Source of the DNA: Chloroflexota bacterium
GTDB lineage: Bacteria > Chloroflexota > Anaerolineae > Anaerolineales > Anaerolineaceae
NCBI GenBank assembly: GCA_029265085.1
Contig: JAJUJY010000222.1
Coordinates: 1-6,041 of the forward strand
Length of the DNA stretch: 6,041 nt
Direction: 5' to 3'
The translations under genes were made by a program, and so were the position numbers. The stretch's first letter is position 1, and every line of letters begins with the position of its first letter. The notes under the pieces were generated by a model. It was not told the origin of the DNA. It did no database searches and saw only the letters and a list, made by a program, of their open reading frames with translations. Shown here piece after piece: positions 1-5,462 of this stretch.

Positions 1-361
1 AATGACGCCTGAATCAATTAAGCGCTTTTCATTAGAACACCCACGCTGTGGGACATCCTTCTTGCTCACCCTGGTGGTTATATCCATTATTGTGTTTTCC
101 TTATTAGGAAATCTCCCCTGGATATACCTCATCCTAAGCCGAATCCTTCTCATCCCTGTCTTGGCAATGATCGCATATGAATACATTCGGTTTACAGCCA
201 GGCATCTAGATAATCAAATTATTCAAATGATTATCAAACCCAATCTTGCCTTGCAGCATCTCACCACGCGAGAACCAGATCTACAAATGATTGAGGTAAG
301 TTTAGCCGCCTTCAATGCGATGCTTGATCAAGAAAATAAATTAAAACAGGCTGAAGGATAA
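1..361 (+). CDS. DUF1385 (YqhQ-like) membrane protein, C-terminal part
   Basis: This is the 3' end of a gene whose start lies left of the window. The frame is open from the first bases, and the ATG at position 2 is probably internal. About 119 residues are visible. They include two hydrophobic membrane segments (roughly residues 20-36 and 39-59), followed by the family's cytoplasmic tail with IRFTARH and the hallmark LTTREPD motif, and then a short helix ending at a TAA stop. DUF1385/YqhQ proteins are usually about 300 residues, so well over half is missing, including the N-terminal glycine-rich region. The family is an integral membrane protein of unsettled biochemical function, so none is assigned. 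A strong terminator lies 22 bases downstream, so the gene is probably the last of its own transcription unit and separate from the next operon. Family assignment is confident because of the LTTREPD block. Confidence 0.88.
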   Translation, partial: MTPESIKRFSLEHPRCGTSFLLTLVVISIIVFSLLGNLPWIYLILSRILLIPVLAMIAYEYIRFTARHLDNQIIQMIIKPNLALQHLTTREPDLQMIEVSLAAFNAMLDQENKLKQAEG

Positions 362-383
362 TACATCAGAGTCACGGATGGTT

Positions 384-421
384 AAAACGCAGGCGGAAAT
401 CTCCGTCTGCGTTTTGTTTTT
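384..421 (+). terminator. Rho-independent terminator after the DUF1385 gene
   Basis: A 14-bp stem pairs 384-397 (AAAACGCAGGCGGA) with 402-415 (TCCGTCTGCGTTTT). It has one G-U wobble and a four-base loop (AATC). The right arm runs into a T-rich tract (TTTTGTTTTT, 412-421). This is a textbook intrinsic terminator, placed 22 bases after the stop codon. The A-rich left flank gives some potential to terminate in the opposite direction, but no minus-strand gene approaches from the right here. Confidence 0.93.
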
Positions 422-429
422 CCACCAAC

Positions 430-457
430 TTGACGAATCGAAACTTGTGAATATACT
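430..457 (+). promoter_or_regulatory. Sigma-70-type promoter for the comEA operon
   Basis: A -35-like TTGACG (430-435) is followed after 16 bases by a -10-like TATACT (452-457). Each matches the vegetative consensus at five of six positions. It begins nine bases after the preceding terminator and predicts a transcript start near 463-465. That gives a leader of about 35 bases to the ATG at 498, but only about 13 bases to the GTG at 477, which is one reason for choosing 498 as the comEA start. No operator, riboswitch or competence-box-like element was recognised beside it. Confidence 0.6.
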
Positions 458-497
458 GGAATAATATCATCGATATGTGACAACATCAGAGAAAAGT

Positions 498-1064
498 ATG
501 AAAACCTGGCAGGCGCTTCTTTTGGGGATATTCTTTGGATTACTATGTTGTGCTGTTATTTTATTAGTATCATCACCGCCCAAAGGAACACCCGTCATTC
601 TATTACCAACCCATACACCTGGCAAAATTACTATTGACATTTCAGGAGAGGTAAAATCTCCCGGAGTATACGAGTTGCCATTTAACAGCAGAGTTAATGA
701 TGCTTTAATTGCAGCTGGCGGTCTCTTACCAAATGGGAACACACAGGTAATAAATTTAGCTGCCAAAATTAATGATGGCCAAAAGATTTTTATCCCTTCC
801 ATCGAAACCAAATCTGAATCCATACCAATTGAAAGCATAACCCAACCATCCAATATTGCTCCAGGCGGATTGATCAATATAAATACTGCGGATCAAGCAT
901 CGCTGGAAACCTTACCAGGAATAGGTCCCGGAAAAGCGGCTGATATAATTACGTTCCGGCAAAATAATGGACCTTTTGATACAATTGAAGAAATCATGAA
1001 GGTTACGGGTATTGGACCTAAAACTTTTGAAGAAATAAAAATTTTTATTACGGTAGATCAATAA
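498..1064 (+). CDS. comEA: ComEA-like competence DNA receptor (SLBB + helix-hairpin-helix)
   Basis: This is a membrane-anchored DNA-binding protein of 188 residues, close to the usual ComEA size of about 200. In order it has an N-terminal transmembrane anchor (about residues 5-25), a short Pro/Thr-rich linker, an SLBB-type domain (about 43-101, with the ISGEVKSPGVY core), a polar linker (about 102-122), and a double helix-hairpin-helix DNA-binding domain (about 123-186). The HhH core is ININTADQASLETLPGIGPG and is followed by a second hairpin, VTGIGPKTFEEI. In naturally transformable bacteria ComEA binds incoming double-stranded DNA outside the membrane and hands it to the ComEC channel. No comEC lies in the window. 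The ATG at 498 is preferred because AGAG lies six bases upstream and the membrane segment starts right after it. An in-frame GTG at 477 would add seven polar residues but lacks a Shine-Dalgarno sequence. It is the first gene of the predicted operon. Family call is strong; active competence is inferred only. Confidence 0.88.
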   Translation: MKTWQALLLGIFFGLLCCAVILLVSSPPKGTPVILLPTHTPGKITIDISGEVKSPGVYELPFNSRVNDALIAAGGLLPNGNTQVINLAAKINDGQKIFIPSIETKSESIPIESITQPSNIAPGGLININTADQASLETLPGIGPGKAADIITFRQNNGPFDTIEEIMKVTGIGPKTFEEIKIFITVDQ

Positions 1065-1093
1065 ATGACCGGATGAACTAAGGAGTATTCCAT

Positions 1094-1543
1094 ATGGACA
1101 CAAAAAGCCAACTCGAAAATGCATTGCGCGATGCCATGAGGAATAATGACGAAAACCGAAAGCGCACCATACGCCTGGTTATTGCTAGCATTAAGAATGC
1201 AGAAATCGATAAGGGCGGCCAACTCGACGAAGCAGGTATTCAGGCTATTCTCCAAAAAGAAATAAAAATGCGCCGCGAATCAATCGAAGGTGCTGAAAAA
1301 GCAAATCGAGCTGATCTAATCACTGAAACACAAAACGAAGTGGCAATCCTAGAAGAGTTCATGCCCAAGCAATTATCAGACGATGAACTGGATACAATCG
1401 TTATTGAAGCCATACGACAGGTTAATGCCACGTCTCCAGCAGACACTGGTAAAGTGATGAAAATAATTATGCCGTTAGTTCAAGGGCGTGCTGGAGGTGA
1501 TCGGGTTAGCCAGACGGTCCGGAAGCATTTAATAAAGGGATGA
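1094..1543 (+). CDS. yqeY: GatB/YqeY domain protein
   Basis: A soluble all-helical protein of 149 residues, the typical length for stand-alone YqeY proteins. Visible family marks are the N-terminal helix with RLVIASIKNAEID, the lysine/arginine-rich KEIKMRRESI segment, and the conserved FMPKQLSDDEL linker near residues 89-99, before the C-terminal domain that resembles the tail of the GatB subunit of tRNA-dependent amidotransferase. The GatB resemblance suggests tRNA contact, but the role of YqeY itself is not settled. The start is well supported: AAGGAG at 1080-1085 sits eight bases before the ATG, and comEA ends 29 bases upstream. The stop overlaps the start of the next gene in an ATGA arrangement (1540-1543), which suggests translational coupling. 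In Bacillus yqeY also lies upstream of yqfF, so the neighbourhood supports the identification. Confidence 0.92.
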   Translation: MDTKSQLENALRDAMRNNDENRKRTIRLVIASIKNAEIDKGGQLDEAGIQAILQKEIKMRRESIEGAEKANRADLITETQNEVAILEEFMPKQLSDDELDTIVIEAIRQVNATSPADTGKVMKIIMPLVQGRAGGDRVSQTVRKHLIKG

Positions 1544-3690
1544 AACTTCCTGATTTGAAAGAATACTTAACAAAGCACTTGAATCGGACAGCCATTCGTG
1601 TCTTGATTCTGGTGGCATGTTCACTACTTTCAATCGGTGCTCTGATTTTTCCGATTGCTATCCGACCTTCCCTGTATCCATTACAAGTAGGAGATGTTTC
1701 AAATCAAGATATCCAGGCCCCGAAAAGTTTATCATTTGTAAGTCAAATATTAACTGACCAAGCAATTGAAAAAGCTCGGAATGCTGTATCGCCAATTTAT
1801 TTACCTGCAAATCCAGCTATTACCCGCCGGCAAATAGAATATCTTCGTGTTGCATTAAACTACATCAGCACAGTTCGATTTGATTCTTATGCATCACTAG
1901 AGCAAAAGGTCGAGGATTTAACCGCATTAGATCAAATTACATTATCGAGACAAACCGCAGAAAAAATAATCACCCTTAGCGACAGCCGTTGGCAGGGGAT
2001 CCAACAAGAATCCTTATCTGTATTAGAACAAGTCATGCGGAAAACCATTCGCGATGATCAATTGCCCGATGCACAAAGGAGTGTACCCACCCTAATCAGC
2101 TTTGCTCTTTCTGAAGATCAGGCGAATATCGTTTCGGATTTGGTAACACCTTTTGTTGTACCCAATAGTTTGCTTTCCGAAGATTTAACCGAAAAAGCGC
2201 GTTTAGAAGCTGAACAAAAAGTTACACCAGAAATCCGATCCTTTGTCAGTGGGGAAGTAATTGTCCGTCGCGGGCAGGTAATTACCAATCTCACTTGGGA
2301 AGCTCTCGAACAATTTGGCTTGATCCAACCCGAAAATCGACAAGAGGATGTCATTTCTGCAATCGCTATCGTATTAGCAGTAAGTGCATTTCTTGGAATA
2401 TATTTCAACCGCCGTAGAATTTCACCAATGCATGATTTAAGATCATTGTTTTTGGTGTCATTGACCTTCCTCATCTTTTTATACGGCGCAAAAACGATTA
2501 TTCCAAACAGAACCATTATTCCTTATATCTACCCTCTTCCCGCATTTGCATTAACCATTGCGGCACTTTACAATCTGGAGGTTGGTCTCGTTTTCCCGCT
2601 TGTATTGAGTATATTAGCTGCCTATGGTCTACCCAATAGTTTAGATTTAACAATATTTTATGTCTTAACGAGCTTATTCGGAGTTTTAATACTCGGAAAA
2701 GGCCGTAGAATTATGAATTTTTTCTGGGCGGGAATTGCCATAGGCGTTATTGGAAGTGCAGTCATTATCGCTTATCGATTACCAGATACAATCACCGACT
2801 GGATTGGAATCGCCACATTAATTGGCGCGGCGTTTTTTAATGGTGTGGCCTCAGCAAGTTTAACCCTTATCCTCCAATTTTTGTTTGCGCAAATTCTTGG
2901 CGTAACAACTGCACTTCAATTATTAGAATTAGCCCGCCCGGATAACCCACTATTGCAATTTTTCCTCAGAAGCTCGCCGGGATCATATCAACACAGCTTG
3001 CAGGTAGCCAACCTTGCTGAACAAGCAGCCGAAGCGATTGGGGCAGACCCATTATTAACTCGAGTGGGCGCAATCTACCATGATGCCGGAAAGGCATTAA
3101 ACCCATCATTTTTTATTGAAAATCAGGTCGGTGGAAAAATCGACTCACACGATGATATTCCTCCGGAAGAATCAGCAGCCACAATCATTCGCCATGTCAC
3201 TGAGGGTGTGAATTTAGCAAAAAAATACCGTCTGCCCTCGAGAATTCAAGATTTTATGCGAGAACATCATGGCACGCTTTACACCAGGTATCAATATACC
3301 AAAGCCGTTGAGGCTGTTGGAAATGATCCTTCTAAAGTGGATATAACAAGATTTCGCTATCCGGGTCCGTCTCCTCGCTCCAAAGAAACCGCTATTTTAA
3401 TGATTGCAGATGGGGTTGAGGCAAGAGCACGAGCAGAAATTCCTGGAAACGAAGATGAATTACGTAATCTTATCCGCAAAGTTATCGACTACTGCCAGCG
3501 AGAAGGGCAGCTTGATAATACAACCCTAACGCTGCGGGACTTAAGTACGATAACCGATTCTTTTGTTCAAACACTAAAAAACACATACCACCCGCGGATT
3601 AAATATCCTGAACTAAAGACAGTAAGATCTGATGAACAAACAGACGTGGCCAGAGACACCGTTCCGACCCCAAATCCAAATCAGACATAA
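1540..3690 (+). CDS. pgpH: 7TM-HD family membrane phosphohydrolase, PgpH/YqfF-like
   Basis: A full-length 716-residue membrane protein, as expected for the 7TM-HD family. Residues about 19-41 form a first membrane segment. An extracytoplasmic 7TMR-HDED domain spans about 45-265 and ends in the typical SGEVIVRRGQVIT motif. A run of membrane helices covers about 271-455, and a cytoplasmic HD domain follows from about 470. The HD metal ligands appear intact: H485, H514-D515 (in YHDAGK), H552 (RHVTEG), H576-H577 (REHHGT) and D624 (IADGVEA). A polar, proline-rich tail ends the protein. Characterised relatives such as Listeria PgpH hydrolyse cyclic-di-AMP to pApA and so tune osmotic and cell-wall physiology; this activity is inferred by homology. 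The ATG overlaps the yqeY stop by four bases and the AAAGGG just before it has essentially no spacing, so initiation probably depends on coupling to yqeY. The ybeY-dgkA neighbourhood downstream is classic for this family. Confidence 0.92.
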   Translation: MKLPDLKEYLTKHLNRTAIRVLILVACSLLSIGALIFPIAIRPSLYPLQVGDVSNQDIQAPKSLSFVSQILTDQAIEKARNAVSPIYLPANPAITRRQIEYLRVALNYISTVRFDSYASLEQKVEDLTALDQITLSRQTAEKIITLSDSRWQGIQQESLSVLEQVMRKTIRDDQLPDAQRSVPTLISFALSEDQANIVSDLVTPFVVPNSLLSEDLTEKARLEAEQKVTPEIRSFVSGEVIVRRGQVITNLTWEALEQFGLIQPENRQEDVISAIAIVLAVSAFLGIYFNRRRISPMHDLRSLFLVSLTFLIFLYGAKTIIPNRTIIPYIYPLPAFALTIAALYNLEVGLVFPLVLSILAAYGLPNSLDLTIFYVLTSLFGVLILGKGRRIMNFFWAGIAIGVIGSAVIIAYRLPDTITDWIGIATLIGAAFFNGVASASLTLILQFLFAQILGVTTALQLLELARPDNPLLQFFLRSSPGSYQHSLQVANLAEQAAEAIGADPLLTRVGAIYHDAGKALNPSFFIENQVGGKIDSHDDIPPEESAATIIRHVTEGVNLAKKYRLPSRIQDFMREHHGTLYTRYQYTKAVEAVGNDPSKVDITRFRYPGPSPRSKETAILMIADGVEARARAEIPGNEDELRNLIRKVIDYCQREGQLDNTTLTLRDLSTITDSFVQTLKNTYHPRIKYPELKTVRSDEQTDVARDTVPTPNPNQT

Positions 3691-3698
3691 GGATAATT

Positions 3699-3706
3699 GG
3701 AGGTGA
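3699..3706 (+). promoter_or_regulatory. Very strong Shine-Dalgarno site of ybeY
   Basis: GGAGGTGA, eight consecutive bases complementary to the 16S rRNA 3' end, lies five bases before the ATG at 3712. It fixes the start there and not at the second in-frame ATG (3724). It is the best ribosome binding site in the operon and suggests that ybeY is translated independently of the gene before it. Confidence 0.85.
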
Positions 3707-3711
3707 TTTAA

Positions 3712-4170
3712 ATGATCAACTTAATGATCGAAGATATTTTCGAACAAAAAATCAACCCGGAATCGATTGAACGAGCAGTGTACGCTACATTGCAAGATCA
3801 ATCACCCGACTCCGAGTTTGATTTATCCATTGTTATTGATACCGATGAAAGAATTCAAGAATTAAACAATGAATACAGGGGAATTAATGCACCCACCGAT
3901 GTTTTGTCGTTTTCCTCTGAAGAAATTGATCCTGACACAGGCAACCAATACATCGGGGACATTATTATTTCCTATCCTCGGGCAGAACAACAGGCCTTAG
4001 CAGCGGGGCATCCTGTTCAAAATGAACTTCAATTATTAGTGGTTCATGGTGTTTTGCATTTATTAGGTTTCGACCACTCTGAAGAAGAAGAGAAACAAGA
4101 AATGTGGTCTATTCAAGCCAATATCTTGAACAAAATCGGTACTCATTTGAATCGATTGCCAGAAGAATAG
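3712..4170 (+). CDS. ybeY: Endoribonuclease YbeY (rRNA maturation factor)
   Basis: A 152-residue cytoplasmic zinc metalloprotein of the UPF0054/YbeY family, full length. The three-histidine zinc motif is complete as HGVLHLLGFDH, with H112, H116 and H122. The conserved upstream block EYRGINAPTDVLSF carries the invariant arginine (R56), and GDIIISYPRA is also present. In studied bacteria YbeY is a single-strand-specific endoribonuclease needed for processing the 16S rRNA 3' end and for removing defective 70S ribosomes. It starts 21 bases after the phosphohydrolase gene with a near-perfect Shine-Dalgarno sequence. dgkA begins two bases after its TAG stop, so the two are probably translationally coupled. 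The arrangement phosphohydrolase-ybeY-dgkA matches yqfF-yqfG-dgkA of Bacillus. Nothing in the protein is truncated or unusual. Confidence 0.95.
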   Translation: MINLMIEDIFEQKINPESIERAVYATLQDQSPDSEFDLSIVIDTDERIQELNNEYRGINAPTDVLSFSSEEIDPDTGNQYIGDIIISYPRAEQQALAAGHPVQNELQLLVVHGVLHLLGFDHSEEEEKQEMWSIQANILNKIGTHLNRLPEE

Positions 4171-4172
4171 TT

Positions 4173-4556
4173 ATGTCTTTTATTATTGGTCGTTTTCCTG
4201 CTTTCAAGCATGCATTTAATGGCCTGCTCTATATCATTCGCACACAAAGAAATGCCTGGGTTCATAGCATTGCCACGGTAATTGTTGTTGCGATGGGTAT
4301 ATGGTTAAAATTATCAATCTATGCTTGGGGTTTTATCACTATCGCGATTGGAAGTGTTTGGATTTGCGAAGCACTCAATACAGCCATTGAAGCTGCCATC
4401 GACTTAATATCACCCAACGCGCATCCTTTAGCAAAAATTGCAAAAGATTGTGCGGCAGCAGCTGTTTTAATTGCCTCGATATGTTCTGCAATTATTGGTT
4501 TCTTAATTATGACCCCCCCCTTAATTGAACGACTAAGAGGCATCGCGCTATTTTAA
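4173..4556 (+). CDS. dgkA: Short diacylglycerol/undecaprenol kinase (DgkA family)
   Basis: An integral membrane lipid kinase of 127 residues, typical for the short prokaryotic DagK family. It has an N-terminal amphipathic helix (FPAFKHAFNGL), three hydrophobic segments (about 31-49, 52-66 and 93-113), and the signature WICEALNTAIEAAIDLI with likely catalytic E66, N69 and metal ligand E73, followed by H84-P85-L86 and K91-D92. Gram-positive-type members mainly phosphorylate undecaprenol and so feed the lipid carrier used for cell-wall synthesis; Escherichia coli DgkA uses diacylglycerol. The substrate here cannot be told from sequence. The ATG at 4173, two bases after the ybeY stop, is chosen over an in-frame ATG at 4104: it begins exactly where the family's N-terminus begins, while the earlier start would overlap ybeY by 67 bases. 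The Shine-Dalgarno sequence is weak (AGAAGAA), consistent with coupling. Two oddities are Q25 in RTQRN where many relatives have Glu, and a C8 tract near the 3' end. Confidence 0.92.
   Translation: MSFIIGRFPAFKHAFNGLLYIIRTQRNAWVHSIATVIVVAMGIWLKLSIYAWGFITIAIGSVWICEALNTAIEAAIDLISPNAHPLAKIAKDCAAAAVLIASICSAIIGFLIMTPPLIERLRGIALF
4513..4520 (+). repeat. C8 homopolymer within the 3' end of dgkA
   Basis: Eight consecutive cytosines lie in codons 114-116 (Thr-Pro-Pro) of dgkA, in an otherwise AT-rich setting. Loss or gain of one C would bring a stop within one to three codons: seven C gives TAA directly, and nine C gives Leu-Asn then TGA. Either change would remove only the last 11 or so residues, beyond the third membrane helix. 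Confidence 0.9.
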
Positions 4557-4559
4557 AAC

Positions 4560-4565
4560 AGGAGG
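4560..4565 (+). promoter_or_regulatory. Shine-Dalgarno site fixing a GTG start
   Basis: AGGAGG lies four bases before the GTG at 4570, a slightly short spacing. No in-frame ATG lies near the expected N-terminus, and the barrel's first strand (FYFGTVGSP) begins right after the GTG, so this site decides the start. Confidence 0.75.
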
Positions 4566-4569
4566 CATA

Positions 4570-5406
4570 GTGACAAACTTTTATTTCGGCACAGTCGGAT
4601 CACCAATTTCTACGCCCAAAAAGCCAGGCGGCAGCGTAGGTGCAGTTCAACAAATTTCCGTCTTAAACTTAGAAGCACTTGAACTGGGATGGGTTCAATC
4701 GGTTCGCGTTTCCGAAGAAACATGCCTTGCAATCAAAAATATTGCAGAAGAGCTTAACATAAAACTGAGCGTCCATGCCCCATACTTTATCAACTTAAAT
4801 GCCTCAGATGACGAATGGCCAAAATCTCGTAAACGATTGATGGACGCGGCATTCTATGGAAATTTGGCTGGTGCAACCGATATCATATTCCATCCGGGCA
4901 GTTATTTTGGTGAAACTGCAGAAAAGGTTGTTGAGGCAGTAATACCAAGATTACAGGAGTGTGTTAACGAATTAAGAGGATCAGGTAACCCAGTAATCCT
5001 GCGGCCAGAAACAATGGGAAAATCTGCGATGCTCGGCTCCTTTGAAGATACCTTAACATTGAGCAAAGCGATTCAAGGAGTGCAGCCCTGCCTTGATTTT
5101 GCTCATTTACATGCAAGAGCAGGCGATGGTTCAGTAAACACCCAGGCAGAATGGGAAAACATTTTAAAACTCTATGCAGATAACTTGGGTGACCAGGCAT
5201 TAAAAAATTTACATATCCATATGTCTGGTATTGAATATTCAAGCAAAGGTGAAAAAAATCATCTTCCAATTGCCGAGTCAGATTTTGATCTCATTGCCTT
5301 ATTCAAAGCATTAAAAGCATATGGCTGCGCTGGGCGCATCTTGTGTGAAAGCCCAATCATGGAGGAAGATGCAATCTATATGAAACAAACCTGGGAGTCG
5401 CTATAA
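4570..5406 (+). CDS. Endonuclease IV-like (AP endonuclease family 2) TIM-barrel protein
   Basis: A 278-residue soluble TIM barrel of the endonuclease IV/xylose isomerase-like superfamily, complete and initiated at GTG. Most metal ligands known from E. coli Nfo can be placed: H69 (VHAPYFINL), H108 (FHPGS), E147 (RPETMG, where Nfo has an ENTAG-type motif), D176 and H179 (LDFAH), H217 (HIHMSG), H231 (KNHLP) and E260 (CESP). The DxH pair that holds the third zinc in Nfo reads K229-N-H231 here, so one ligand is absent. Canonical Nfo cuts DNA 5' of abasic sites with a three-zinc centre. This protein could be a divergent AP endonuclease, like the short archaeal-type COG0648 members, or a related enzyme acting on another substrate, so the symbol nfo is withheld. 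It lies 13 bases after dgkA with a good Shine-Dalgarno sequence and is the last gene of the operon before the terminator. Confidence 0.82.
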   Translation: MTNFYFGTVGSPISTPKKPGGSVGAVQQISVLNLEALELGWVQSVRVSEETCLAIKNIAEELNIKLSVHAPYFINLNASDDEWPKSRKRLMDAAFYGNLAGATDIIFHPGSYFGETAEKVVEAVIPRLQECVNELRGSGNPVILRPETMGKSAMLGSFEDTLTLSKAIQGVQPCLDFAHLHARAGDGSVNTQAEWENILKLYADNLGDQALKNLHIHMSGIEYSSKGEKNHLPIAESDFDLIALFKALKAYGCAGRILCESPIMEEDAIYMKQTWESL

Positions 5407-5412
5407 AATAAT

Positions 5413-5452
5413 AAAAGGCCGGAAGAATAATTTTCCTCCGGCCTTTTGCTTT
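5413..5452. terminator. Bidirectional intrinsic terminator between convergent genes
   Basis: AAAAGGCCGGA (5413-5423) pairs perfectly with TCCGGCCTTTT (5437-5447). After one A-C mismatch the stem continues with GAA (5425-5427) against TTC (5433-5435), leaving a five-base loop (TAATT). The right side ends in TTTTGCTTTC. Read on the minus strand, the left flank gives TTTTATTATTTTAT, an even better U tract. The hairpin lies between the end of the endonuclease IV-like gene and the end of the minus-strand regulator gene, so it probably stops transcription from both sides. Confidence 0.92.
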
Positions 5453-5462
5453 CTTCCAATTA

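Noticed and set aside
477..497. GTG at 477 as the start of comEA
   Set aside because: It has no Shine-Dalgarno sequence and would sit only about 13 bases from the predicted transcript start. The ATG at 498 has AGAG at good spacing and leads directly into the membrane anchor. It remains a possible alternative.
467..877. Open frame of 136 codons on the minus strand opposite comEA
   Set aside because: It lies within a well-supported plus-strand gene, shows no recognisable domain, and has no promoter or ribosome site that I can see.
1065..1093. Tiny overlapping ATG-stop units between comEA and yqeY
   Set aside because: ATG-Thr-Gly-stop and ATG-Asn-stop are too short and have no ribosome sites. 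They are best read as chance triplets in a normal spacer that carries the yqeY Shine-Dalgarno sequence.
2118..2516. Open frame of 132 codons on the minus strand inside the PgpH-like gene
   Set aside because: It is antisense to a conserved extracytoplasmic and membrane region and its translation has no protein-family character.
4104..4172. Upstream ATG extending dgkA into ybeY
   Set aside because: It would overlap ybeY by 67 bases and add 23 residues with no family resemblance. The ATG at 4173 matches the family N-terminus.
4964..5269. Open frame of about 100 codons antisense to the endonuclease IV-like gene
   Set aside because: It is opposite highly conserved metal-binding motifs, with no family match and no initiation signals.
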